Assembly: GCA_039800205.1 (NCBI GenBank)
Contig: JBDLRB010000049.1
Span: 7,432 to 71,431, forward strand
Origin: SYIM01 sp039800205
GTDB taxonomy: Bacteria; Pseudomonadota; Gammaproteobacteria; Burkholderiales; Burkholderiaceae_E
DNA: 64,000 bases
Direction of reading: 5' to 3'
Position 1 is the stretch's first letter. The number at the start of each line of letters is the position of its first letter. Made by a program: the position numbers and the translations under genes. This document shows positions 50,749-59,522 of this stretch, one piece after another. The notes under the pieces were generated by a model. It was not told where the DNA came from. It ran no database searches and saw nothing but the letters and a program-made list of their open reading frames with translations.

Positions 50749-51467
50749 TCCGATGGCGCATTGCCCCCTGGTTGATCGCGATTGCACTGGGCACGGCAGG
50801 CGGGGTGCAGGCGCGTCCGGTGTCCGACCCCCTGGAGCCGCTCAACCGTTCGGTGTTCGCGTTCAATGATGCGCTCGACCGGACCGTTCTGAAGCCAGTG
50901 GCGCAGCAGTACGTTCGCTGGGTGCACCCGGGCATTCGTCAGCTGGCCGGCAATGTGTTTGCCAACTTTGCGGAGCCCTGGACGGGCGTCAATAATCTGC
51001 TTCAGGGCAAGCCCGTCGAGGCGCTGGGCGATTTTGCCCGCTTCGCGATCAACACCCTTTTCTGCTTCGGCGGTCTCGGCGATCTTGCGGCCGATCTGGG
51101 TCTGCCCCGGCACAGCGAGGATCTCGGTCAGACCCTTGGCGTTTGGGGTGTGCCGGCTGGGCCTTATCTGGTCCTGCCCCTGCTGGGCCCCTCCAGTGCG
51201 CGGGACGCCGTCGGCACCCTGGGCGGCCTGGCGGCTGATCCGGTTCGGCAGATTCATTCCGAAGGTGACCGCACCGCAGTGTCGCTCGTGCGTGTCGTGG
51301 ATACCCGTGCTGCGCTCCTGCCCCTGGATCGTTTGATTGAGGGGGCAGCGCTTGATCGCTATACCTTTGTTCGAAATGCTTACCTTCAGCGACGCAACAA
51401 CCTCGTTTATGACGGTGACCCGCCCGAACCGCCTGAACCGGCGGGGCCCCGTGGATCCGGAGACTAA
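50745..51467 (+). CDS. mlaA: MlaA (VacJ) outer-membrane lipid-asymmetry protein without a lipobox
   Basis: Protein of 240 aa. The MlaA core is clear: SDPLEPLNRSVFAFNDALDR, NVFANFAEPWTGVNNLLQGK, FCFGGLGDLAADLGLPRHSEDLGQTLGVWG and GPYLVLPLLGPSSARDAVG. It starts at GTG 50745 and has a signal sequence ending VQA before RPVSDP. Unlike the usual lipoprotein form, there is no cysteine after the signal, so lipid anchoring seems lost. No earlier in-frame start is available. It takes lipid from the outer membrane to MlaC. Confidence 0.92.
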   Translation: MIRWRIAPWLIAIALGTAGGVQARPVSDPLEPLNRSVFAFNDALDRTVLKPVAQQYVRWVHPGIRQLAGNVFANFAEPWTGVNNLLQGKPVEALGDFARFAINTLFCFGGLGDLAADLGLPRHSEDLGQTLGVWGVPAGPYLVLPLLGPSSARDAVGTLGGLAADPVRQIHSEGDRTAVSLVRVVDTRAALLPLDRLIEGAALDRYTFVRNAYLQRRNNLVYDGDPPEPPEPAGPRGSGD

Positions 51468-51471
51468 TCCG

Positions 51472-52185
51472 ATGGTGATCTCGATCAATGCCCCCAAGCG
51501 CCGACCGTTTGCGGCGGCGCTGCACGCTCTGATTTCTGCGATTCGGGTCCTGTCCCGTGGGTGCGCGAAGAACGCCGCACGGGCGGTCATGCTTGCCCTG
51601 CTTTGGGGTTTGGGTGCGCATGCCGTGGCGCAGACCGCGCCGGACAAGTTCATCGAGAACGTGAGCAACAAGGCGCTCGATCGGATCAAGAAAGACCCGA
51701 CCATCCAGTCCGGCGAGACCGAGCGGGTGCTGCGCTTTGTCGATGAAGAAATCATGCCGCACGTCAATTTCGAGCGGATGACCGCGCTTGCGGTTGGGCG
51801 GGCGTGGCGACAGGCGACCCCCGCCCAGCAGCGAGACTTGATCGAACAGTTCCGCTTGTTGCTCGTACGGACCTACTCGGGTGCCCTCGCCCAGGCCGTC
51901 GACAAGTCCATTCGGCTTCGGCCCTTGCGCGGGGACCCGAAGGCCGCCGAGGTGCTGGTCCGAAGCGAACTGGTGGGTTCGCGGGGCGACCCGATCCAGA
52001 TCGATTATCGGCTCGAGCGGGTGGGCGAGGCCTGGAAAATCTATGACGTCAATGTGCTGGGCATCTGGATCGTCCAGACCTATCGCGATCAGTTCAGCCA
52101 GGAGGTCTCGGCGCGTGGCCTCGAGGGTCTGATCGCCGGTCTCAAGGACCGTAATGCCAAGGCGGCGAGCGGGTCGAAACGCTGA
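51472..52185 (+). CDS. mlaC: MlaC, periplasmic phospholipid-binding protein
   Basis: Protein of 237 aa of the Tol_Tol_Ttg2 family, the soluble lipid carrier between MlaA and the MlaFEDB complex. After a long N-terminal signal region (AVMLALLWGLGAHAVAQ) come VDEEIMPHVNFERMTALAVG, FRLLLVRTYSGAL, IQIDYRLERVGEAWKIYDV and SFSQEVSARGL-like residues. The ATG at 51472 has GGAG nine bases in front. Frames upstream overlap mlaA. The stop overlaps the mlaB start (TGATG type). Confidence 0.93.
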   Translation: MVISINAPKRRPFAAALHALISAIRVLSRGCAKNAARAVMLALLWGLGAHAVAQTAPDKFIENVSNKALDRIKKDPTIQSGETERVLRFVDEEIMPHVNFERMTALAVGRAWRQATPAQQRDLIEQFRLLLVRTYSGALAQAVDKSIRLRPLRGDPKAAEVLVRSELVGSRGDPIQIDYRLERVGEAWKIYDVNVLGIWIVQTYRDQFSQEVSARGLEGLIAGLKDRNAKAASGSKR

Positions 52186-52484
52186 TGGGTACGCCCTCGC
52201 CCGGACCGGAGTCCCGGATCCATGTGTTCCCCGAGCACCTGACCCTCCATGAGGCGATGGTCGAACGAGACCGGCTGCTCGCCGCGCTCCGGCAGGGGGC
52301 GACCCGCGCAGATCTGCGTCCCCTCCGGCACTTCGATTCGAGTGCACTGATCGTGATGCTGGCCGGTGTTCGGGCGTCGCGCCGGTCCGGGACGCCGTTG
52401 GCCTTCGAAGGCGTACCCGACACGCTCCGTGGGCTCGCGCGTCTCTACGGACTGCAGGAGTTGCTGCCCGATGCATTCGTCTGA
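52185..52484 (+). CDS. mlaB: MlaB, STAS-domain subunit of the Mla transporter
   Basis: STAS protein of 99 aa that stabilises MlaF. The LRHFDSSALIVMLAGVRAS block is the STAS core. Translation is coupled to mlaC by a shared A at the junction. It overlaps the following ABC ATPase gene by 14 bases. Confidence 0.88.
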   Translation: MGTPSPGPESRIHVFPEHLTLHEAMVERDRLLAALRQGATRADLRPLRHFDSSALIVMLAGVRASRRSGTPLAFEGVPDTLRGLARLYGLQELLPDAFV

Positions 52485-53436
52485 GGCGACTGTTCGCGCG
52501 GGCGCTGCGCGTCCAGGTCGCTCGCCCGATCGCCCCGCCGCGATCGCGATCAACGGGCTCGTCAAGCGCTATGGCCGCTTCGAGGCACTGCGTGGGGTGT
52601 CGCTCGAAATCGAGCAGGGCGAATTCTTCGGATTGCTGGGCCCGAACGGTGCCGGCAAGACCTCGCTGATCTCGATCATCGCCGGTCTTTCACAGCCCAG
52701 CGCGGGATCGGTCGCCGTGATGGGGCATGATGTCACCGCCGATTTCAGACAGGCTCGTCGTATGCTGGGGGTCGTCCCCCAGGAACTGGTCTTCGATCCG
52801 TTCTTCACGGTTCGTGAGACCCTGCGCCTGACGTCGGGCTACTACGGGGTTCGCGGCAACGATGACTGGATCGATGAGATCCTCGCCCACCTTGACCTGT
52901 CCGCCAAGGCCGACGCGAACATGCGGGCCCTGTCCGGCGGAATGAAACGACGGGTGCTGGTCGGGCAGGCCCTGGTCCACCGACCGCCGGTGATCGTGCT
53001 CGACGAGCCGACCGCAGGGGTCGATGTGGAGCTGCGCCGCACGCTCTGGGATTTCATCCGGCGTCTCAACCGCGAAGGCCACACGATCGTTCTGACCACG
53101 CACTACCTGGAAGAGGCCCAGGAATTGTGTGGGCGGATCGCGATGCTCAAAGCCGGACAGGTGGTCGCGCTGGCCCGCACGGCCGAACTGCTTGGGCGAT
53201 TCGCGGGCGGCACGCTTGCCTTGCGGCTATCGGGCGCGCCGTTTCCCGAAGCGCTCGCGAGCGTCCGGATCGACGGCGGTGCAGCGGGGTGGCATCTGTT
53301 GCGGGTCGATGCGCCGGATGCCCTTGAGCCCCTCCTGGCTGCGCTGCGTCTGGCCGGGTGTCGGATTGAAGAAATGAATTTCGAGCATACCGATCTCGAG
53401 GATGTGTTTTTGCGCATCATGCGGGAGGCGGCTTGA
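52471..53436 (+). CDS. ABC-2 type exporter, ATP-binding protein
   Basis: ATPase of 321 aa. Walker A GPNGAGKTSL, signature LSGGMKRRVLVGQALVH, Walker B VIVLDEPTAGVDVELRR and switch TTHYLEEAQELCG are present. The DUF4162-like C-terminal extension is seen after residue 240. It is closest to YadG-type pairs. The ATG at 52471 follows GGAG; longer upstream frames overlap mlaB. The permease follows directly. The exported substrate is unknown; its stable link to mla and murA suggests envelope work. Confidence 0.9.
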   Translation: MHSSEATVRAGAARPGRSPDRPAAIAINGLVKRYGRFEALRGVSLEIEQGEFFGLLGPNGAGKTSLISIIAGLSQPSAGSVAVMGHDVTADFRQARRMLGVVPQELVFDPFFTVRETLRLTSGYYGVRGNDDWIDEILAHLDLSAKADANMRALSGGMKRRVLVGQALVHRPPVIVLDEPTAGVDVELRRTLWDFIRRLNREGHTIVLTTHYLEEAQELCGRIAMLKAGQVVALARTAELLGRFAGGTLALRLSGAPFPEALASVRIDGGAAGWHLLRVDAPDALEPLLAALRLAGCRIEEMNFEHTDLEDVFLRIMREAA

Positions 53437-53461
53437 GCGCGTGAGCGCTCGTACGGATCAC

Positions 53462-54223
53462 ATGATGAGCATCGGTTTTCAGACGCTGTTTCGCAAGGAG
53501 ATGCTGCGCTTCCTCAAGGTGAGTGTGCAGACCGTGGCCGCGCCGGTCCTCACGGCTCTGCTCTATCTGGTCGTCTTTTCGCAGGCACTCAGCGGGCGGG
53601 TCAAGGTCTTCGATTCAATCGAGTACACCTCGTTTCTGGTCCCCGGCCTGGTCATGATGGCAATTTTGCAAAATGCCTTCGCAAACGCATCCTCGTCCTT
53701 GATCCAGAGCAAGGTGACCGGCAATATCGTCTTTGTTCTGTTGCCGCCCCTTTCGCACCGGGAGCTCTTTTCCGCTTACGTTCTGGCCTCGATCGTCCGG
53801 GGCCTGGCGGTCGGGGTCGGGGTGTATGTCTGCACCCTGGGTTTCGCCCAGTATGGCTATGCCGCGCCGCTCTGGTCGCTCGCCTTTGCCCTCGCGGGTG
53901 GTTTCATCCTCGGTTCGATGGGCCTGATTGCCGGCATCTGGGCCGACAAGTTCGACCAGATTGCGGTCTTTCAGAACTTCATCATCATGCCCTTGACCTT
54001 TCTGTCGGGGGTGTTCTATTCGGTCGATTCGCTGCCTCCTTTCTGGCAGCTCGTGTCCCACCTCAATCCTTTTTTCTATATCGTCGACGGCTTTCGTTAC
54101 GGCTTCTTCGGGGTGTCCGACGTCGACCCCCAAATCAGTCTGGCGATCGTGGTGTGTGCCGCGCTGGCGTGTTCGGTCATCGCGTTGCGTATGCTGTCGA
54201 GCGGCTACAAGTTGCGTCTATGA
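53462..54223 (+). CDS. ABC-2 type exporter, permease (YadH-like)
   Basis: Permease of 253 aa with six helices and the family segments FLVPGLVMMAILQNAFANAS, LPPLSHRELFSAYVL and FLSGVFYSVDSLPPFW. It pairs with the ATPase before it. Starts at ATG 53462 or the next codon are equally good; a GTG at 53441 is also in frame. It lies nine bases before ibaG. Confidence 0.9.
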   Translation: MMSIGFQTLFRKEMLRFLKVSVQTVAAPVLTALLYLVVFSQALSGRVKVFDSIEYTSFLVPGLVMMAILQNAFANASSSLIQSKVTGNIVFVLLPPLSHRELFSAYVLASIVRGLAVGVGVYVCTLGFAQYGYAAPLWSLAFALAGGFILGSMGLIAGIWADKFDQIAVFQNFIIMPLTFLSGVFYSVDSLPPFWQLVSHLNPFFYIVDGFRYGFFGVSDVDPQISLAIVVCAALACSVIALRMLSSGYKLRL

Positions 54224-54232
54224 GGTCAAGCA

Positions 54233-54481
54233 ATGGTCAATCCGGATGATGTGCGTGCCTATATCCTTCAGGGGCTGTCCTGCAGCCATATCGAGGTGAG
54301 TGGCGATGGCCGTCACTTTGAGGCCTTGATCGTGTCCGACCAGTTCGCAGGCAAGCGGCTGGTCCAGCGCCACCAGCTGGTGTACGCGGCCCTGGGCGAC
54401 CGGATGCGCGAGGAAATCCATGCGCTTTCGATGCGCACGCTGACTCCCGACGAGCATGCCGGTGGCGCCGGTGCGGCCTGA
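54233..54481 (+). CDS. ibaG: BolA family protein, IbaG type
   Basis: Protein of 82 aa. The BolA fold is seen in CSHIEVSGDGRHFEALIVSD, FAGKRLVQRHQLVYAALGD and EEIHALSMRTLTPDE. IbaG (YrbA) proteins work with monothiol glutaredoxins in iron-sulfur cluster handling. The place between the mla genes and murA is the same as in gammaproteobacteria, which supports orthology. Confidence 0.93.
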   Translation: MVNPDDVRAYILQGLSCSHIEVSGDGRHFEALIVSDQFAGKRLVQRHQLVYAALGDRMREEIHALSMRTLTPDEHAGGAGAA

Positions 54482-54511
54482 CGCGCGAGCGCCCCGCGGA
54501 TTGCCCCTCTC

Positions 54512-55792
54512 ATGGATAAACTGAAGATCATTGGCGGGCAGCGGCTCGCCGGCGAGCTCGAGGTGTCGGGCGCCAAGAACGCCGCCTTGCCGATTCTCTG
54601 CGCGAGCCTGCTGACCGCTTCTCCGCTCGAGCTCGAGCGAGTCCCCGCGCTTCAGGACGTCCGGACGATGGCGCGGCTTCTGAAGAGCCTGGGCGTGCGG
54701 GTGCAATCGACCGGTGGGCATTGGCAGCTTGATGCGTCCGCGCTGACCAGTCATGTCGCCGCGTATGACCTGGTGAAGACGATGCGGGCGTCCATTCTCG
54801 TGCTCGGCCCGCTGCTTGCTCGGCTCGGTGAAGCGAGGGTGTCGCTGCCAGGGGGCTGCGCGATCGGTGCGCGACCGGTCGATCAGCACATTCGCGGCTT
54901 GCAGGCGATGGGCGCTCAGATTCGGATCGAACATGGGGATGTGGTGGCGAGCGCGTCGCGCTTGCGCGGCGCATCGATCGTGACGGACATGGTGACCGTG
55001 ACGGGGACGGAAAACCTGATGATGGCCGCCACGCTCGCCGAAGGCGTGACCGTCATTGACAACGCTGCGCGCGAACCCGAAGTGGTGGATCTGGCCCGAC
55101 TCCTGAGTGCGATGGGCGCGCAGATTGAGGGCGCGGGCACCGATCGGATCGTCATTACCGGTGTATCGGCGCTCGGTGGCGCCCGGCACCGGGTCATGGC
55201 CGACCGGATCGAGGCGGGGACCTTTCTCTGTGCGGTTGCCGCGGCCGGTGGCGATCTGATGCTGGCCGATATCGATCCGGTTGCACTGGATGCCACCCTC
55301 GACAAACTGCGCCAGACCGGTGCGGCGCTGACGACCGGGCCCGACTGGATCCGGATTCAGGCCGGCGCCCGCCCCCGCTCGGTCAGTCTGAGGACCGCCC
55401 CGTATCCGGGCTTTGCCACCGACATGCAGGCGCAGTTCATGGCCCTCGATGCCATCGCCGATGGGACGTCCGTGATCACCGAGACCATTTTCGAGAATCG
55501 GTTCATGCATGTGCTCGAACTTCAGCGGCTTGGTGCGGACATCCGGATCGAGGGCAATACCGCCATTGTTCGGGGCGTTCATCACCTGTCAGGGGCTCGC
55601 GTGATGGCCACCGATCTCCGGGCCTCGGCCAGCCTGGTCATTGCCGGACTCGTCGGTGAGGGTGAGACGCTGATCGACCGCGTCTATCATCTCGACCGTG
55701 GCTATGAAGCCATGGAGCACAAGCTTGCTTCGATTGGTGCCCGTATCGAACGGGTGCCCACGACTCACCCCGTTTCGGAATCGTTGCCGTGA
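54512..55792 (+). CDS. murA: UDP-N-acetylglucosamine 1-carboxyvinyltransferase
   Basis: Protein of 426 aa that adds enolpyruvate to UDP-GlcNAc, the first committed step of peptidoglycan synthesis. K22-N23 (GAKNAALP) and the catalytic C116 (LPGGCAIGARPVDQH) are present, and the conserved FATDMQAQFMAL and ETIFENRFMHV blocks follow. A Cys at 116 rather than Asp predicts fosfomycin sensitivity at this target. Its stop overlaps the hisG start. Confidence 0.97.
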   Translation: MDKLKIIGGQRLAGELEVSGAKNAALPILCASLLTASPLELERVPALQDVRTMARLLKSLGVRVQSTGGHWQLDASALTSHVAAYDLVKTMRASILVLGPLLARLGEARVSLPGGCAIGARPVDQHIRGLQAMGAQIRIEHGDVVASASRLRGASIVTDMVTVTGTENLMMAATLAEGVTVIDNAAREPEVVDLARLLSAMGAQIEGAGTDRIVITGVSALGGARHRVMADRIEAGTFLCAVAAAGGDLMLADIDPVALDATLDKLRQTGAALTTGPDWIRIQAGARPRSVSLRTAPYPGFATDMQAQFMALDAIADGTSVITETIFENRFMHVLELQRLGADIRIEGNTAIVRGVHHLSGARVMATDLRASASLVIAGLVGEGETLIDRVYHLDRGYEAMEHKLASIGARIERVPTTHPVSESLP

Positions 55793-56439
55793 TCACGCTT
55801 GCCTTATCCAAGGGCCGAATCTTCGACGAGACCCTGCCGCTCATCCAGGCGGTCGGCGTTGACATCGACCCCACGCTTGCTGACTCGCGCAGCCTCATTC
55901 TGCCTACGGCCGACCCGCAATTACGCCTGATCATCGTGCGCGCCACCGATGTGCCCACGTACGTGCGCTATGGCGCAGCCGATCTCGGCGTGGCCGGACT
56001 CGATGTCCTGCTCGAATCGGGAGTCGAGGGACTCTATCAGCCGATTGATCTGGGGATTGGCCAGTGTCGCCTCTGCGTGGCCGTTGCGAAGTCCTTCGAT
56101 TATGCGCAGGCCGTACGTCGCGGTTCGCGCCTCCGGATCGCCACCAAGTATGTCGAGAGCGCCCGCCGGCATTTCGCAGCCAAGGGGGTCCATGTCGATC
56201 TGATCAAGCTCTATGGTTCGATGGAGCTCGCGCCCCTGGTGGGTTTGGCGGACGGGATCGTTGATCTCGTGAGCAGCGGCAGCACGCTGCGCGCCAACGG
56301 CCTGGTCGAGGTCGAGGAAATCATGCCCATCTCGGCGCGCCTGATCGTCAATCAGGCGTCGCTCAAGACCCAGGCCCAGGCGATTGGCCACTTGCTGTCT
56401 TCGCTCGAAAAAGCGGTTCTGGCCGGAGCGCGATCATGA
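55789..56439 (+). CDS. hisG: ATP phosphoribosyltransferase, short form
   Basis: Protein of 216 aa that condenses PRPP and ATP at the first step of histidine synthesis. It starts with LALSKGRIFDETLPL and has PTYVRYGAADLGVAGLDVL and ADGIVDLVSSGSTLRANGL, the PRPP loop. It lacks the regulatory third domain, so it belongs to the short HisG class that needs HisZ, which is not in this window. The start is GTG overlapping the murA stop (GTGA). Confidence 0.95.
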   Translation: MITLALSKGRIFDETLPLIQAVGVDIDPTLADSRSLILPTADPQLRLIIVRATDVPTYVRYGAADLGVAGLDVLLESGVEGLYQPIDLGIGQCRLCVAVAKSFDYAQAVRRGSRLRIATKYVESARRHFAAKGVHVDLIKLYGSMELAPLVGLADGIVDLVSSGSTLRANGLVEVEEIMPISARLIVNQASLKTQAQAIGHLLSSLEKAVLAGARS

Positions 56440-58871
56440 CGGCGACCCGAGCAGCGGCAGGGGGGCCGGATGCACCGGGCCTGATCCACGAGCTGGAGGC
56501 CGACCACCCGGACTTTGATGCGCAGCTTGGGCGTCTCCTCGCTTGGGAGGCCGCCCAGGACGACTCAATCCGCCAGACCGTTGCCGACATTCTGTCGCAG
56601 GTGCGCGCCCGAGGCGATGAAGCGCTCCTCGACTACACCCGCCGTTTCGATCGACTGGCGGTGGACGCTGCGGCCGGGCTGGAGTTGAGCCGGGCTGAAC
56701 TTGACGCAGCGCTCGCCGGGTTGAGCGAGCAGGCGCGCGACGCCTTGATGGCCGCAGCAGACCGAGTCCGGTCCTACCACGAGCGCCAGTTGCTTCGCTC
56801 CTGGGACTATGTCGAACCGGATGGCACCCGTCTGGGTCAGAAGATCACGCCGCTTGATCGGGTGGGTCTGTATGTCCCGGGAGGCAAGGCGGCCTATCCC
56901 TCATCGGTTCTGATGAATGCGCTGCCGGCCCGTGTGGCGGGTGTGGGCGAGCTGATCATGGTCGTCCCCACTCCCGACGGGGTGCGTAACCCGCTGGTCC
57001 TCGCCGCGGCGGCCGTGGCCGGGGTCGATCGCGTGTTCACGATCGGCGGTGCGCAGGCCGTGGCCGCGCTCGCCTGGGGTACGCAGACCATTCCGGCCGT
57101 TGACAAGATCGTCGGGCCCGGGAACGCCTATGTCGCCGAGGCCAAGCGGATGGTCTTTGGCACGGTCGGCATCGACATGATTGCGGGTCCCAGCGAGATC
57201 CTGGTGATCTGCGAGGGTCAGGCCGACCCCGACTGGGTCGCCATGGATCTGTTTTCGCAGGCTGAACATGACGAGCTTGCACAGGCGATCCTGATCAGTC
57301 CTGATCGGGCGTTTCTTGCTCGTGTCCGCGAGGCGATCCAGCGCCGTTTGCCCACGATGGCCCGGCGCGCCGTCATCGAACGATCCCTGGCCGATCGCGG
57401 CATGCTCATTCACGTACCGGACATGGAGGCCGCGTGCCGCATCGCCAACCGGATCGCCGCCGAGCATCTCGAAATCATCGCTGAGGACCCGGGTCGTTGG
57501 GCCCACCGGATCCGTCATGCCGGGGCCATGTTCCTGGGGCCCTACGCCTCCGAGTCGCTGGGCGACTACTGTGCGGGCCCCAACCATGTGCTGCCGACCA
57601 TGCGTACGGCGCGCTTTTCATCCCCGCTGGGCGTGTACGACTTCCAGAAGCGGACCTCGATCATCGAGGTGTCCCGCGCGGGCGCGCAGTCCCTGGGGCG
57701 GATTGCATCCACGCTGGCCCGGGCCGAGGGCCTCGAGGCGCATGCGCTGAGTGCCGAGCTGCGTCTCGAGGGCAGCGGATCGGCGGTCGGGTCCGGGACG
57801 CCCGACCTTGGGACCGCAGCGGTCGTGCGCGATGAAGTCCGTGCGATGTCGTCGTACCACGTCCCGCCCGCCGAGGGTCTGATCAAGCTCGACGCGATGG
57901 AAAATCCCTATCGCCTGCCCGAGACCCTGCGTGATGCCCTGGGCAGACGTCTGGCGGATGCCTTGATCAATCGTTACCCGGTGCCCAGCTATGCGCGGCT
58001 CAAGTCGTTGCTGCGCAGCCGGATGGCGATGCCCGCTTCGTGCGAAGTTCTGCTGGGCAATGGCTCGGACGAGCTCATCTCGATGGTGCTGACCGCGTGC
58101 GCGCGTCCGGGCGCAGTCGCCCTCGCGCCCGTTCCCTCGTTCGTGATGTACCGCGTGTCGGCCGAACTGGCGGGGATGCGTTTTGTCGGGGTCCCCCTGG
58201 CGGCTGACCTGGGCCTGGACGTCGACGCGATGATTGATGCGATTCAGCGTCATCGGCCGGCAGTCGTCTTCATTGCCTTTCCCAACAATCCGACCGGCAA
58301 CTGTTTTGATCGGGCGGCAATCGAGCGCGTGATCGCCGCTGCGCCCGGCCTGGTGGTCCTGGATGAGGCCTATCACCCGTTTGCGCAGGCAAGCTGGATG
58401 GATCGCCTGCCGGACCACCCCAGATTGCTGGTCATGCGTACGCTCTCCAAGCTCGGTCTGGCTGGGCTTCGGCTCGGCTACCTGGCGGGCGACCCGCGCT
58501 GGATCAATGAGTTTGACAAGGTTCGACCGCCCTACAACATCAGCGTGCTGAACGAAATCGCCGCGGAATTCGCTCTCGAGCATCTTGAGGTGCTCGACGA
58601 ACAGGCGACGATGATCCGGGCCGAGCGCGCCCGCCTGTCGGCCGAACTGGCCCAATTGCCGGGCCTTCAGGTCTTGCCGTCTTCGGCCAATTTCCTGCTT
58701 GCCCGGGTCCCGGATTCGGCGGATGCCCACCGGCGGCTCAAGGCTGCAGGCGTTCTGGTGAAGGACGTCGGTACAATGCACCCCCTGCTTGCAAACGCGC
58801 TGCGCCTGACCGTCGGAACCCCCGAAGAAAATCGGGCGCTGGTCGACGCCCTCCGGGCAGTGCTTCGCTGA
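56436..58871 (+). CDS. hisD-hisC: Fused histidinol dehydrogenase / histidinol-phosphate aminotransferase (HisD-HisC)
   Basis: One open frame of 811 aa that spans two his enzymes. Residues 1 to about 440 are HisD, with the signature GPGNAYVAEAKRMVFGTVGI and DLFSQAEHDELAQAIL. A Gly/Ser-rich linker (about 440-463) joins the second part. From about residue 464 it is HisC, with LIKLDAMENPYRLP, FIAFPNNPTGN, LDEAYHPFA and the PLP lysine in RTLSKLGLAGLRLGYLAG. No stop or frame change lies between. HisC catalyses the transamination before histidinol phosphate is cleaved, and HisD the last two oxidations. It overlaps hisG by four bases. Confidence 0.93.
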   Translation: MTATRAAAGGPDAPGLIHELEADHPDFDAQLGRLLAWEAAQDDSIRQTVADILSQVRARGDEALLDYTRRFDRLAVDAAAGLELSRAELDAALAGLSEQARDALMAAADRVRSYHERQLLRSWDYVEPDGTRLGQKITPLDRVGLYVPGGKAAYPSSVLMNALPARVAGVGELIMVVPTPDGVRNPLVLAAAAVAGVDRVFTIGGAQAVAALAWGTQTIPAVDKIVGPGNAYVAEAKRMVFGTVGIDMIAGPSEILVICEGQADPDWVAMDLFSQAEHDELAQAILISPDRAFLARVREAIQRRLPTMARRAVIERSLADRGMLIHVPDMEAACRIANRIAAEHLEIIAEDPGRWAHRIRHAGAMFLGPYASESLGDYCAGPNHVLPTMRTARFSSPLGVYDFQKRTSIIEVSRAGAQSLGRIASTLARAEGLEAHALSAELRLEGSGSAVGSGTPDLGTAAVVRDEVRAMSSYHVPPAEGLIKLDAMENPYRLPETLRDALGRRLADALINRYPVPSYARLKSLLRSRMAMPASCEVLLGNGSDELISMVLTACARPGAVALAPVPSFVMYRVSAELAGMRFVGVPLAADLGLDVDAMIDAIQRHRPAVVFIAFPNNPTGNCFDRAAIERVIAAAPGLVVLDEAYHPFAQASWMDRLPDHPRLLVMRTLSKLGLAGLRLGYLAGDPRWINEFDKVRPPYNISVLNEIAAEFALEHLEVLDEQATMIRAERARLSAELAQLPGLQVLPSSANFLLARVPDSADAHRRLKAAGVLVKDVGTMHPLLANALRLTVGTPEENRALVDALRAVLR

Positions 58872-58909
58872 TCCGATCGTCCGTCCACGTCCGTCAACGA
58901 CCCCCGACC

Positions 58910-59497
58910 ATGCGAATTGCCGAGATTACCCGCAACACCGCCGAGACCCGGATCCGTGCGCGACTCAACCTCGATGGCACGGGGACGCGCACGCTGGCCT
59001 CGGGCGTTCCCTTCCTCGACCATATGCTCGACCAGATTGCCCGCCATGGTCTGATCGATCTCGATATCCATGCCGACGGTGATCTTCACATTGATGCGCA
59101 TCACACCGTCGAAGACATCGGCATCACGATGGGGCAGGCCTTCAATCAGGCCATCGGCGACAAGGTCGGCGTTCGGCGCTATGGACATGCCTATGTGCCC
59201 CTCGATGAGGCGCTTTCCCGGGTTGTGGTCGATCTCTCTGGCCGGCCCGGTTTGATCTGGCAGGTCGATTTCCGTCGCGCGATGATCGGCAGCTTCGACG
59301 TCGATCTGGCGCACGAATTCTTCCAGGGCTTCGTCAATCACGCCCAGATCACTGTTCACGTCGACAACCTGCGCGGCGATAACGCTCATCACCAGTGCGA
59401 AACGATCTTCAAGGCTTTTGGCCGCGCACTTCGGCAGGCGGTCGAGCTGGACCCCCGCGGTGCGGGCCGTGTACCCTCCACCAAGGAAGCGCTCTGA
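58910..59497 (+). CDS. hisB: Imidazoleglycerol-phosphate dehydratase
   Basis: Protein of 195 aa, the stand-alone dehydratase form without the phosphatase domain found in enterobacteria. Metal-binding blocks are FLDHMLDQIARHGLIDLDI and HHTVEDIGITMGQA in the first half, and HEFFQGFVNHAQITVH and HHQCETIFKAFGRALRQA in the second. It lies 38 bases after the HisD-HisC gene. Confidence 0.96.
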   Translation: MRIAEITRNTAETRIRARLNLDGTGTRTLASGVPFLDHMLDQIARHGLIDLDIHADGDLHIDAHHTVEDIGITMGQAFNQAIGDKVGVRRYGHAYVPLDEALSRVVVDLSGRPGLIWQVDFRRAMIGSFDVDLAHEFFQGFVNHAQITVHVDNLRGDNAHHQCETIFKAFGRALRQAVELDPRGAGRVPSTKEAL

Positions 59498-59522
59498 GCG
59501 CCCGTCGTCGAGAGTCGTTGCG

